Below are positions 20,747 through 30,382 of a DNA stretch of 64,000 nucleotides, piece after piece (the stretch's first letter is position 1; each line of letters begins with the position of its first letter). Made by a program: the position numbers and the translations under genes. This DNA is from Tieghemiomyces parasiticus (Eukaryota > Kickxellomycota > Dimargaritomycetes > Dimargaritales > Dimargaritaceae): NCBI GenBank assembly GCA_027575765.1, contig JANBPT010000028.1:1-64000 (forward strand). The letters are read 5' to 3'. The notes below the pieces were generated by a model. It worked only from the letters and a program-made list of their open reading frames with translations. It made no database searches and was not told the origin of the DNA.

Positions 20747-22054
20747 TTGGACCATGTACCCCGTATGCCACTCACTTCCTTAGCCATGCGCTCACTTCTT
20801 CTACGCCTCGCCCGACAACGGACGGGATGGCCCCTCGCCCGACCGTATGCCAACCTGACGCTGCACCATCACGCCGCCACCGGCCGACACTCTCCTCAGA
20901 CGATCCGAATGACCGGACAATTTAGCCGTCCCAATTTGGCCGATCCTCTCGCCGCCTGGCGGCCACGCCGACTGCTACACAGCTCACCGCCGACCGATCC
21001 CCTACCGCCTGTACCGCCCTCCGCGGAAGCCAGTGATCCGGCCACCCTAGCGACGCCACCGCCCGCAGCGGCGGCCAAAGCGTCAACTGGGCCGCGGTGG
21101 CGTATTCTGCCACGGTCTAACCTTCTCGACCACGTAGGAATGTACCAGGAGCTTTCCAAGTCCAAACTGGCCAGCCTGGTGGTCCTGACAACCATGTGCG
21201 GCTACGCCGTGGCACCCGGGCCGATGGACCTCTTCACTCTCTTTTACACGACGGTGGGCACGGGACTGTGCGTTGGGAGTGCCAACGCCTTCAACCAATG
21301 GATCGAGGTCCCGTACGACGGCCAAATGATGCGCACGCGGAACCGGGTGCTGGTCCGCGGGGCCCTGACCCCCCTCCACGCCTTTACCACCGGTACCGTC
21401 TCGGGCCTCGCCGGCGTCACGTTGCTCTACACTTGCGTCAACCCGCTCACCGCCGCCCTGGGCGCCGCCAACTTAATCCTGTACAGCTTTGTCTACACGG
21501 GTCTGAAACGCATCTCCATCGTCAATACCTGGGTAGGCGCCATCGTCGGCGCCCTTCCGCCCATGATGGGCTGGACGGCCTGCCTCAACTCGCTGGATCC
21601 CGGCGCCTGGCTGCTGGGTGCTGTGCTTTACGCCTGGCAATTCCCGCATTTCAATGCACTGTCCTGGCCGCTCCGGAAGGATTACTCGCGTGCCGGGTAC
21701 CGCATGACCGTCGTGGCCGACCCGGCCCTCAACGCCCGCGTGTCCCTGCGGTACTCCATCCTACTGGCACCGCTCTCCGTCCTGTTCCCATACTTTGACG
21801 TCACCACCTGGTGGTTTGCCCTGGACTCCATGCCCGTGAATTTATACATGATTTATACTGCCTATCGGTTCTGGCGGGAGTCGTCCGATAAGACGTACCG
21901 TCCGCTTTTCTTCGCCTCCCTAGTGCACCTCCCCGTGTATCTGCTCCTGCTGCTTTTCCACAAGAAACCCTACGCCGTGGAGGAGGAAGAAGAAGTAGAC
22001 CAGATGGAAAACCTCACGTCACGGACCAGTGAGCAGCCCGCCAGCTTGGTCTAA
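20747..22054 (+). CDS. COX10: mitochondrial haem O synthase (protohaem IX farnesyltransferase)
   Basis: Inner-membrane prenyltransferase that adds a farnesyl group to haem b, the first step to haem A for cytochrome c oxidase. 435 aa in one exon from 20747; an in-frame ATG at 20786 gives an equally good presequence. Residues ~1-120 are an Arg/Ser/Ala-rich mitochondrial targeting region. UbiA-type signatures follow: YQELSKSKLASLVVLTTMCG, the prenyl-diphosphate motif NAFNQWIEVPYD followed by MMRTRNR, and YTGLKRISIVNTWVGAIVGA with LPPMMGW. Several hydrophobic helices complete the fold. The tail after the last helix is Glu-rich. It lies near SCO1, another COX assembly factor. AATAAA at 22110 is a likely poly(A) signal. 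Confidence 0.95.
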   Translation: MDHVPRMPLTSLAMRSLLLRLARQRTGWPLARPYANLTLHHHAATGRHSPQTIRMTGQFSRPNLADPLAAWRPRRLLHSSPPTDPLPPVPPSAEASDPATLATPPPAAAAKASTGPRWRILPRSNLLDHVGMYQELSKSKLASLVVLTTMCGYAVAPGPMDLFTLFYTTVGTGLCVGSANAFNQWIEVPYDGQMMRTRNRVLVRGALTPLHAFTTGTVSGLAGVTLLYTCVNPLTAALGAANLILYSFVYTGLKRISIVNTWVGAIVGALPPMMGWTACLNSLDPGAWLLGAVLYAWQFPHFNALSWPLRKDYSRAGYRMTVVADPALNARVSLRYSILLAPLSVLFPYFDVTTWWFALDSMPVNLYMIYTAYRFWRESSDKTYRPLFFASLVHLPVYLLLLLFHKKPYAVEEEEEVDQMENLTSRTSEQPASLV

Positions 22055-22109
22055 CCCCTTGAATCGCAGGATTCACTCTTGAAATTTGGCGGTTGCCTTC
22101 TTTTTTTTT

Positions 22110-22115
22110 AATAAA
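22110..22115 (+). terminator. candidate poly(A) signal of COX10
   Basis: AATAAA directly after a T run, 56 bp past the COX10 stop, in the ~300-bp spacer between convergent genes. Confidence 0.45.
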
Positions 22116-22358
22116 TCATAGAACAATATCAGGGCTGTTAATCGGTGGTGAGGCATTACGTGCCTCCGGTTGGTTGGAGAGGGGAGAGTCCGTCGAGGCG
22201 GAGGGATCGACAACGGCCGCTGCTTTACAGAAACCCGGCGAGTAGGACCAACCCTACTCACTATTAGGGTAGAGCAGCGGGCCGGGTGGCAGCTGTACGC
22301 GCCAAGTCTCGAGAAGGAGGCAACGGCAGGGTGGCCAACGCCCCGCAAAATTGTAAAA

Positions 22359-23732
22359 TTAATCCTCATCATCCGACATGAGCTCAGCGAGCTCACGCTC
22401 CTCCTCCTCGGTAAGCAAAGACTTGGTGGCCACCGGTTTGGCCGCCGCAACGGGGGCTGTATCAGCCAACGGGGGCAGGGCGTCGTATGTAAGCCCGGGG
22501 AGATATAGAGCCTTCTTGATGTTCCATTTGCGAAGGGAAGCGTCGAGAGCCGCCGAGACTATGGTTCCGCCGATAACGGCGAGGGCGCTCACTTCGTCGA
22601 AGTGCCCACCCAGTACTTTGATGCACTCACCCGTGGCTTTGTCCCAGATTCGTACATTCTCGTCCCGGCACCCGGTGATCACGTACGCCTCGGTCACCGT
22701 CACGGCCTTGACGACGTCCGGGTGGGTCAAAGTGGTCATGCAGCGGCCCGTGACGAGGTTCCACTGCTTGGCCGTCTTGTCAGCCGACGCTGACCATAAC
22801 TCGACGTCCTCTAACGCCTCCATCAGGGTCGGGTCAGCCGGGGCATGGGTGGTGGGGTCCCAAGCGGTGACACGTGCGAGATCCGTCTCGATCGAGGTGT
22901 AGACCGGATACAGCTGGAGGTCACAGACGGAGGTGTGGTGCCCGCGGAAATCCCGGACACACTGGCCCGTCGCGACGCACCATTGCTTGATGGTGGTATC
23001 CGAAGACGCCGACAGAAGCGTGTTAGTTATGGAGTCGTAGACCAGGGCATCCACACCGCGGGTGTGGCCGCGCAGCGTACGTACGCACCGACCGTCACGT
23101 AGATCCCACTGACGAATCGAACCGTCGCTGGACCCGCTAAACAGGATGGGCAGGATCTCGGCTGTAGACGCAGAGGAGACACGGGTATGGCCGCCCACCG
23201 CGCCACCCGGGGCCAGGGCCAAACATTTCACAAAATCGGCATGGCCGGTCAGCGTTTGTAGGCAGGCCCCCGTGGCCAGATCCCAGACCTTCACAGACCG
23301 GTCCCACGAGCCCGAGATGAGCCGCGACGATGCAGGTGTCCCGGCCGTGGGCGTATTAATGGCCGCCGATCGTTCACCCCGCTGCCAGACCATCACAGCA
23401 CTGACCGGCCCCGAATGGCCGCGGTAGATACGGCGGACATCGCCGGTCTGCACGTTGATCCACTTGAGGGCGTGGCTTGCCTGGGCTAATACTACGTTCG
23501 AGGCATCTAGGACGGCCATGTCGAGGGCTTTGGTCTTGAGATCCACTACGGTGGGTGGGTCGACGGGTTCCCCTCGGGCCGTAGCAGCCTCCGCCTTCTG
23601 CTGCTGTGCTGCTAGCTCCTGTACGAACCGGGCGTACCGCTCTTCCCGGCGGGCCAGGACTTCCCGGTCGTCGTCGGCCATGAGGAACTGGGAGGCATGC
23701 GTACCGATGTTGGGGCCGGGGGGAGCCGACAT
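22359..23732 (-). CDS. WD40-repeat protein of unknown function
   Basis: 457 aa in a single exon. An N-terminal helical segment (residues ~18-60, rich in Arg, Glu, Gln and Ala) precedes at least six WD40 repeats; clear ones include LISGSWDRSVKVWDLATGAC, LFSGSSDGSIRQWDLRDGRC, LLSASSDTTIKQWCVATGQC, LWSASADKTAKQWNLVTGRC and VITGCRDENVRIWDKATGEC. The last ~25 residues are an acidic tail (EEEERELAELMSDDED). Repeats suggest a protein-interaction platform of the beta-propeller type. No enzymatic or localisation signal is seen, and I cannot assign an orthologue. It is convergent with COX10 and shares the strand of SCO1. Confidence 0.88.
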   Translation of the reverse strand: MSAPPGPNIGTHASQFLMADDDREVLARREERYARFVQELAAQQQKAEAATARGEPVDPPTVVDLKTKALDMAVLDASNVVLAQASHALKWINVQTGDVRRIYRGHSGPVSAVMVWQRGERSAAINTPTAGTPASSRLISGSWDRSVKVWDLATGACLQTLTGHADFVKCLALAPGGAVGGHTRVSSASTAEILPILFSGSSDGSIRQWDLRDGRCVRTLRGHTRGVDALVYDSITNTLLSASSDTTIKQWCVATGQCVRDFRGHHTSVCDLQLYPVYTSIETDLARVTAWDPTTHAPADPTLMEALEDVELWSASADKTAKQWNLVTGRCMTTLTHPDVVKAVTVTEAYVITGCRDENVRIWDKATGECIKVLGGHFDEVSALAVIGGTIVSAALDASLRKWNIKKALYLPGLTYDALPPLADTAPVAAAKPVATKSLLTEEEERELAELMSDDED

Positions 23733-24212
23733 GTTGGGTGCGGGAGGGAAAAGAGGGGAGGAGGGGGCTGTTTGGATGGCAGCTATGAAGGCGCTAGGCT
23801 AGGCGAAAGCAGAAGAAGGGATGGTCGAAAGGGAAACGATTGGGTTCGAACCGGCTGAAGAGAGAGCCGAGATGAATGAGCGGAGTTGCGGGGCTCGGGA
23901 TGTGCCTCCCCCGCTCTCACCCGAGAAGCGTCCCTCATTCATTGTACCCGACACATACCTATTTACCCCCAGGGCAGCGGCTGCTATGCATGCGGAGGGT
24001 ATTTAGATAAAGGGCCAGCTATCCCACATCCTGTGGCGTTACCCTCGAGACGCTTTGAGGTGTGTCATTTTCTACTACACCTAAAGCGTAGTTGTACTAT
24101 TCCATGGTGATCAAATCTGTACTTTTTTTTATGGGTCTGGATCTCGAGCAACATAAAAGGTACACCGAAGTGGAATCTGAACAGTTGCTTTGGAAAAGCC
24201 ACGGCCACTCTT
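23733..24212. other. spacer between WD40 gene and SCO1
   Basis: About 480 bp that must contain the promoter of the WD40 gene and the 3' region of SCO1. No gene or repeat is seen. A GGTTCGAACC sequence near 23843 resembles a tRNA B-box but has no tRNA around it. Confidence 0.5.
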
Positions 24213-25242
24213 CTACTCCTTTTTGGTCGAATGAGTCGCCTTCTCCTCCTTGAGGTACCCCTTGATCTTGTCGAACACCTCATCGATGGGTCGGTCACGT
24301 CCGAAGGCGTCGACAAACTCACCACGAGGGTCCATCAGGTAAAAAAAGATGGAGTGGTCCACGAGGTAGTCCTCGCCGGGCTGGGCAGTGGGGGGTTTGC
24401 TAAAATAGACGCGGTAGGCGCGGGCAGTCTTATTGACGTCCTCATAGTCGCCGGTGAGTCCAATCAGACGCGGGTGGAAATCGCGAACGTATTCACGGAT
24501 CTCGGCCACGCCGTCGCGCTGGGGGTCGCAGGTGATGAAGATAGGGACGATATCGTCGGCATCTACTTCATCGTCTTTCTCCAGACGGGTGAGGACGTCG
24601 GCCATCTTGTCGAGCTCTTCGGGGCAGATATCAGGGCAATGCGTGAACCCAAAGTACACCAACATAAAGCGGCCTCGGAAATCCTGATCCGTAGCGGGCT
24701 TGCCATGGTGGTCGGTGAGCGCAAAGGGGCCACCAATACGGGGTTTCCCTACCACTTCATCCGCCCGCGGTGTGGCCTTTTCCTGCTTGATCCGCTCCTT
24801 CTCGTGGTTCAAATAAGCGTACATGGCTGCACCGACGCCCAGGAAGAGGATGGCGGCGATTGGGGAGAAGGGACCCAAGTGGGCACGCTCCTTGGACCGG
24901 CCCTCGCGGTTGGGGCCGCTGGGCTCTTCGCCTAGTGGGGTGGTGGTGGTGTAGGTCCGGGTCGTGGCGTGGAGTAGGGGCAGGGTGCGAGGCGGAAGCG
25001 CCGGACGGGCCGCTGCCGCGAGGCGGGGCAGCGGGGCAGTGCCCTGAGTCTGTTGGTGGCCGAAGTAGTGGGCAAGGTGAGAGGTACAATTAAGGCACTA
25101 GTTTGTGGAGGGCCGCTCCAGAGTAGGCAACATGCCGGGATCGGGCAGGTGGTCTCAAGTGGAGTAGGGGCCATGCCGTTGGGCATTGTGGTATACTTAC
25201 CCAGCGGCGCACGGCGAGACGTAGCGAATGGTTGAGTGCCAT
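24213..25242 (-). CDS. SCO1: mitochondrial copper chaperone for cytochrome c oxidase
   Basis: Delivers copper to the CuA site of COX2. Two exons: 25242-25201 encodes MALNHSLRLAVRRW, a short amphipathic presequence; a 151-bp intron (25200-25050, donor GTAAGT, acceptor CAG) follows; exon 2 is 25049-24213. Total 292 aa, in frame. The join is needed because the exon-2 frame has no ATG before an upstream stop. One transmembrane helix (residues ~75-94, FSPIAAILFLGVGAAMYAYL) anchors it in the inner membrane. The thioredoxin-like domain carries the CxxxC copper motif in FGFTHCPDICPEEL (Cys152, Cys156) and the third ligand in LVDHSIFF (His246), so it should bind copper. It lies 2.2 kb from COX10. Confidence 0.92.
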
Positions 25243-25804
25243 GATTCAAAGGGAGAAACGGAAATGCGGCAATAGAATGGGGAGAATCTGAGACCTGAGC
25301 ACGGGTGAGTGCAATCCAAAAGTTGCCGATCGGGGCCTCCGGGGTCGACGAGGCGCCGCTTGATTCGGTAAACCGGGAGCATGTAGTATGCTGCGGCCGA
25401 GGGGACTGTGAGGTCACTGGTACGTGGCGGGGATATCCGTCACTGGCCATCCTTGTCGCCTGGTGGGGTCCACGTAAGCGCCCCGTTACGCAGAGGGAGG
25501 AGGGAGGGATAGTCACGTCAGAGGTAGTAGGCTGCCAGGGCTCGAGCACAGCTGGCCGGCCTGGGCCAACCAAGCACTCCCCATGGGGACCAGGCTGCGG
25601 GGTGGAGTTTCAGAGGCCGGTGTCTGGGTCGATTGCGATACGCCCCTGATCCAGCTCGGGTTTCACCGTGACGATACTTTTGCCACGTCTTGGGTGCAGC
25701 CGCATTGCGCCACCTATAAATCAAGACTAACTAGGTGGGCCACCATCGCTAGCCCAGCTCAGCATCCTGGCGGGCCTTGATTTCGGCGGTCATCTTTGTC
25801 CACA

Positions 25805-25829
25805 GCAGAGGAGGGCTGTCCTCCTCTGC
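25805..25829. repeat. perfect 10-bp hairpin
   Basis: GCAGAGGAGG, five-base loop GCTGT, CCTCCTCTGC. No run of T follows, so a bacterial-style terminator is not implied. It is one of two such hairpins in this spacer. Confidence 0.55.
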
Positions 25830-26733
25830 GGTTGGCAGTCCTAGCCAATGACATACCAAGTTGGCAGGGGAGCCCACCTGCCGCCTTCCGGAGTTGACGT
25901 CTACCCCCGGCTGCTGATACGTAAACAAAAGGACCAGTCCGGCTACCCCTTTGCTTAGGCTCCGCGCCAGTGGCGCGGGCCCGACTGCCCCGTCACTGGT
26001 AACCTTATAAATGCACATCACTGCCATCAGGCAGCCACCCCCGCATCTGCGCCACCCGAGCCTAACCGTGGTGGGTTGGTGAAGCCAAGCCGGCTGTCGG
26101 CCTAACATTCCGTAGTTGCTGGAGGAGGGGCTTCAATCCACCCTATCGGCCCGCCAGCCGCAGGGACGCTTCTACCGCCACGGACCTCAGCTGGCGGTGA
26201 ACTCTACCCTGCGACCTGGCGACAGACTGGGCCAGTCGCCATAATTCTCCCCCCTCGCCCCACTCGGCATTGCTGTCCAGTGTAGGGTCCCTCTCCCCTG
26301 CTTACCCAGAAGGGAGGGGGATTGGCCCACTCTACTGTTGCAGAACCCTAGCGGGCCCTCGCCGTGTCGCTTCGTGATCTGCTGCCATCAGTGCTCCACT
26401 GTCAGGTTCGCGTTGGCTTCCGCGTCGCGGCTATGTCGGCTGGAGGACATCCTGTACTCTATCGGCGTTGCTGTGAGGAGTCTAGGGTTGTATGGTTGGG
26501 GTTCAACTGATCCTGGCCTTCCACTTTCGCAATGGCCTGTTTAGCCGATATGGCCCCTCCTGGGTCTTTCCGCCCTGCTGCATTTTTGGCCACCGAATTT
26601 GCACCGACTCTCGCTACACGCATAGCCTACTTGGTTCCGGGCCCCCTCGCCCAATTAAACCGTATTGGATTAAGGCCGATTGCCTGGCTGCATTTAGGGT
26701 TTAGTGCCGCGCCGCCCAACCTTCAGACCTTGT

Positions 26734-26757
26734 CTGAACGCAGCTTCCTGCGTTCAG
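26734..26757. repeat. perfect 10-bp hairpin
   Basis: CTGAACGCAG, four-base loop CTTC, CTGCGTTCAG. It lies about 310 bp upstream of the glycogenin start codon, in the likely promoter or leader. Confidence 0.55.
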
Positions 26758-27067
26758 CCATATTGCCCCAGCCGCTGCCTCTTCCCCCCGAAGCACACCT
26801 CCTTCTTGTCTTCACCACCTTCGTGCTTTCACTTCTCACCAACGCGTCAGTAATTATCCTTGCGCCCTTTCGCTTTGCCTGGTCCAGTTTCCGTACCTTC
26901 TGTCTGTGTACTGCCATAGGTTTTGTACCCCTTACCTCCACGTGCCCCTCGTCGCGGATGTCCTTCACGCATCAGTGACCCTGCCCCCCCTTGAGTACCG
27001 CTCCCCACCTTCTGTGTAACCCGGCCCGACACAACCCGCTACAACGCCGTCCGTTCCACTTTGCGCC

Positions 27068-30000
27068 ATGGCCTTCGCGTACGTCACGTTAGTAACGTCG
27101 GACGATTACGCCGCGGGTGCCCTGACCCTGGCACGGTCCCTCCGGCGTACAGGGACCCCGCATCGTCTGGTCTGTCTCGTCACCCTGGCCACTGTCTCGA
27201 CTGCGACCTATTTGGCGCTACTCGCCGCCTTTGACTCGGTCACACCCGTTGCCACCCGCGATTCGGGTGACTACGCCAATCTCACAGTCCTGGGCCGGCC
27301 CGACCTGGGCGCCACCTGGACCAAACTCGAGCTCTGGCGACTGACCGATTATGCCAAGGTGATCTTCCTCGACGCTGATACGCTGGTCCTGCGCAACATT
27401 GATGACCTCTTCGACCGCACGGGCGACTTTGCCGCCGCGCCAGATATCGGCTGGCCTGACTGCTTTAACTCGGGAGTCATGGTGTGCACTCCCAGCCACC
27501 ATACGTTCGATAAACTGGTGGCCATGGCTTCGGTGGGAGGCAGCTTCGACGGGGGTGACCAGGGCCTCCTCAATGACTACTTCGCCGACTGGGCCACCGC
27601 GGGCCCCGCCCACCGCCTAGCCTTCACCGACAACTTCACCGCTTCGGCCGTGTATACGTATGCCCCGGCCTTCCGGCGGTTCGGAGACCGCGTCCGTGTC
27701 GTCCACTTTATCGGCCCCAACAAGCCCTGGCGCTGTGACCGCTACACTGACGGCCAGGCGAGGTTGCCGCCCGGTGGCCATCCGGACTGGCAGCCCTTCT
27801 ACCAGACCTGGTGGGCCTACCGTGACCTCAATTCCGACGTCCCAGCCAGCACTGATGGTATGCCCTATGCGGCCCATCAGTATCATGGCAATACGACCGG
27901 TAGACCAATCGGCCAAGGTCAGTCGCCCTTTGTCCAGATCGATATGCCGTCCGAACCGACTCAGCCCGACGCCCAGGCACGGGGTCCCTGGCAGCTGGCC
28001 GATTTCAATTTTGACCGGGTAGACCACACCATTTCGTCAGCCGCAGGGCCCCATTCGTCATCGTCGTCTCCGCCTGATTCACAGGCGCAGGCACCGTCGC
28101 CAGCGGCCTTGCCTTGCACGTCGCCGGTGGCCTACCCACAACACTACCATGCTGCCCCCTGGGTACCCGATTTCGATCCAACCCCCATCTATGCGCAACC
28201 TGCTGGGCACCACCGGCCGGTGTCACCTCCTCATGTGCCCATCGAGCAGACCCCCCAGGTGCATGCCATGGACAATGCCTACCAGTCCCGTCCTTGGTAT
28301 GTGCCCACCCGCCACAGCCCGCCCCCCGCCCCCATGCCATCCGCGCCGCAGCCACATGCTCTCTACGACAACGCCTATTACACTCACCACGGTGACCACA
28401 GTGACCACGACTACCACCATCAACACCACCACCAGGTGCCTATCCCCAGCCAATCCCACCACCATCACCACCATAGGGCAGTGCACGAGGCACTCGGATC
28501 CAATGATCGCTATGCCTGGCCCGAACACCGGTCAGAGGCTCCTCATAGGAAAGCCTCGCCACCCTGGCACTCATCTTCTATGAACCATCATCATCACCGA
28601 GTCCATCAACACCAGCAGCATCCCCATGAAGGCTCCCGGCACCAGCAGCAGCCCAATGGGGGTCACCAGCACCATGCGAATTACAGCCATCGCCAACACC
28701 ACCATCACCTGGAGGCTGACCAACGCCATAGCCACCCGCCGCAACAACAGCACCACCATCAGGAGCACCGGTCTCGGCGGGAACAACACCACCACAGTCG
28801 CCCTGGCAGTCATTCCTATTCCTCCGAATCTGGCCGCCGGTCACCCCTGCACCAGTGGCAGCAACATGTGGCCGCCCAGCCTTCCGCCCACCGCATGGAT
28901 AATGCTTTTACAAATTCCCAGAAAGACGCCAGGCCGCTTTGGTTCGCCGTCGAGCCCACCAGTACCGCCCATCCCACAGGGTCAATTGACCCGACCGTGG
29001 CCGCCTGGCCGACTCCTGCGGGTGCCCAACCCATCTGGGCTGCCAATCGGAACCCGTCGGCCCGGCAAGACCAGCAACGACAGCTGGGTGATGTAGTGCA
29101 CCGCTGGCATAGTGAAATCACCGACCGTGTGCTCCCCGGTCCAGGCACTCTATCGAAAAACGGCGGGGTTAACGTCGACGCTTTCCGGCTTGATGACCAT
29201 CCCCTTTTCTGCCAGGATCACCCCAACGCCGCCCTAAACCGCCAGACCCTGGCTGAGGTGCAACTCCGTCTGAGCCAGATCGACAGCCGCCTGGAAGCGT
29301 ACAAGCAGCCTGCTGCGCTTCCTTTGCCTTTCCAGCACACCCTGCGGATCCGCACGACCCTGGACGACCCCAGTGCTACCGACTCGGCACCCCCCATGGA
29401 ATTTGAGTCGGTCGTGACTTTCGATTCGGTTCTGGTCCCGCCGGTCTGGCTTCCGGAGTCCTCTCAACGGCTTAACAACGTCCATCTGGTCGACCCAGTG
29501 TCAATTAGCACGCACCATCGCGCCTCGACCTCAACTTCTCCGGTCTCAGTCGTAAGTAGTAGCGTTACGTATCCGTCCACTATCGAGTCCATCCTGCCCG
29601 CCACTATCGACGACGACACCGAATCGCCCCAACCTACCTCGTCGGTACAAACCTCCTCGTTGGATGACTTTGGCGGCTACCGGGTGGACTGGGATGAGCA
29701 TGAGATGGGCTGGCACGTCTATAACCCGCTGCCCATGATGCTGCGCAAAAATCTAAACGAACGGGCCGAGCGCCGGCGTCGCGAGAGCGGGGCCTCGTCT
29801 ATGGCCGTGAGTCCCAGCGAAGCGGGCACACCGGCGCCGGAGAAGGCCCCACCAACCGAGGAGGTTGTGGACGGTCCTGTAGAAGACGCGGGGGAGGTGT
29901 CGGGAGGTGACGAGGATGTGCAGCCCAAAGCCAGGGCCTTGCTTGATCCGGAATCCCAGCGACTGGCGAATGCTGTCGCATCGGACCCGTTCCAATTACC

Positions 30001-30382
30001 ACCACCCTTAGTTTCGGGCTTGGATGACCAGGAATCCCACTCTCATCGTAGCACCACCTTGGCTGACGTGGAACCTGGCTGGTTCGCTCCTCTGCCAACG
30101 AGCGTGAACCATGAAGGGAGTACACTGGCCGAGAACCCTGAAGCCCCGTTGATACTCGAGAAATCAAACCCAACGCCGCCAAACCCCACAGCGACGTCCG
30201 CACCATCCGTACCGACTTCACCACCGGCAGTTCTGCCTCTCGGGAAGTCCCCCGTGTCACCGGCCGATGCCCCTAGTATCCGGTCGCTCGTTCAGGGGGT
30301 GACAAGTTCGTCTGGCGAAACGAGCTCCTCGGCCGATTCTACCAGCCCGTGTAACCGACCGACGCCCAAAACCAACGACTAA
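27068..30382 (+). CDS. glycogenin-like GT8 protein with very long His-rich tail
   Basis: Self-glucosylating primer of glycogen synthesis, by its catalytic domain. 1104 aa in one exon; start in GCCATGG context. Residues 1-~240 are a GT8 domain: YVTLVTSDDYAAGALTLARS, TKLELWRLTDYAKVIFLDAD (DxD at 102-104, which binds Mn and UDP), FNSGVMV, DGGDQGLLNDYF, and VYTYAPAF followed by VVHFIGPNKPW. Tyr196 in VYTY matches the autoglucosylated tyrosine (Tyr194) of animal glycogenin. The following ~860 residues are disordered. Residues ~440-600 are extremely His-rich with clusters of up to six His, mixed with Gln, Ser and Pro. A conserved-looking island (GGYRVDWDEHEMGWHVYNPL, ~868-890) may be the partner-binding motif. 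Usual glycogenins are 330-700 aa. A likely poly(A) signal is AATAAA at 30818. Confidence 0.88.
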   Translation: MAFAYVTLVTSDDYAAGALTLARSLRRTGTPHRLVCLVTLATVSTATYLALLAAFDSVTPVATRDSGDYANLTVLGRPDLGATWTKLELWRLTDYAKVIFLDADTLVLRNIDDLFDRTGDFAAAPDIGWPDCFNSGVMVCTPSHHTFDKLVAMASVGGSFDGGDQGLLNDYFADWATAGPAHRLAFTDNFTASAVYTYAPAFRRFGDRVRVVHFIGPNKPWRCDRYTDGQARLPPGGHPDWQPFYQTWWAYRDLNSDVPASTDGMPYAAHQYHGNTTGRPIGQGQSPFVQIDMPSEPTQPDAQARGPWQLADFNFDRVDHTISSAAGPHSSSSSPPDSQAQAPSPAALPCTSPVAYPQHYHAAPWVPDFDPTPIYAQPAGHHRPVSPPHVPIEQTPQVHAMDNAYQSRPWYVPTRHSPPPAPMPSAPQPHALYDNAYYTHHGDHSDHDYHHQHHHQVPIPSQSHHHHHHRAVHEALGSNDRYAWPEHRSEAPHRKASPPWHSSSMNHHHHRVHQHQQHPHEGSRHQQQPNGGHQHHANYSHRQHHHHLEADQRHSHPPQQQHHHQEHRSRREQHHHSRPGSHSYSSESGRRSPLHQWQQHVAAQPSAHRMDNAFTNSQKDARPLWFAVEPTSTAHPTGSIDPTVAAWPTPAGAQPIWAANRNPSARQDQQRQLGDVVHRWHSEITDRVLPGPGTLSKNGGVNVDAFRLDDHPLFCQDHPNAALNRQTLAEVQLRLSQIDSRLEAYKQPAALPLPFQHTLRIRTTLDDPSATDSAPPMEFESVVTFDSVLVPPVWLPESSQRLNNVHLVDPVSISTHHRASTSTSPVSVVSSSVTYPSTIESILPATIDDDTESPQPTSSVQTSSLDDFGGYRVDWDEHEMGWHVYNPLPMMLRKNLNERAERRRRESGASSMAVSPSEAGTPAPEKAPPTEEVVDGPVEDAGEVSGGDEDVQPKARALLDPESQRLANAVASDPFQLPPPLVSGLDDQESHSHRSTTLADVEPGWFAPLPTSVNHEGSTLAENPEAPLILEKSNPTPPNPTATSAPSVPTSPPAVLPLGKSPVSPADAPSIRSLVQGVTSSSGETSSSADSTSPCNRPTPKTND
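28370..28800 (+). repeat. CAC/CAT-rich low-complexity tract (poly-His coding)
   Basis: Imperfect runs of CAC and CAT codons inside the glycogenin gene encode His clusters interspersed with Gln and Arg. The mixed codon use argues against a recent slip expansion of a single triplet. Confidence 0.8.

Larger units (their letters stand above)
25243..27067. other. intergenic region with two perfect hairpins
   Basis: About 1.8 kb between the divergent SCO1 and glycogenin genes. Frames of 119 aa (-, 25749-26108) and 148 aa (+, 26532-26978) are open but look non-coding. Two perfect 10-bp hairpins occur, at 25805-25829 and 26734-26757. The last ~300 bases are pyrimidine-rich and form the glycogenin leader. 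Confidence 0.5.

Noticed and set aside
23843..23852. GGTTCGAACC resembling a tRNA B-box
   Set aside because: Palindromic by itself and no A-box, acceptor stem or anticodon arm can be folded around it.
24932..25573. 213-codon minus-strand frame over the SCO1 5' region
   Set aside because: It overlaps SCO1 exons 1 and 2 in another frame; the spliced SCO1 model explains the sequence and supplies an ATG.
25749..26108. 119-codon minus-strand frame
   Set aside because: No recognisable motif or leader features, and it contains the perfect hairpin at 25805; probably chance.
26532..26978. 148-codon plus-strand frame before glycogenin
   Set aside because: Lies in the pyrimidine-rich leader and contains a perfect hairpin; the hydrophobic-looking composition follows from C/T richness.
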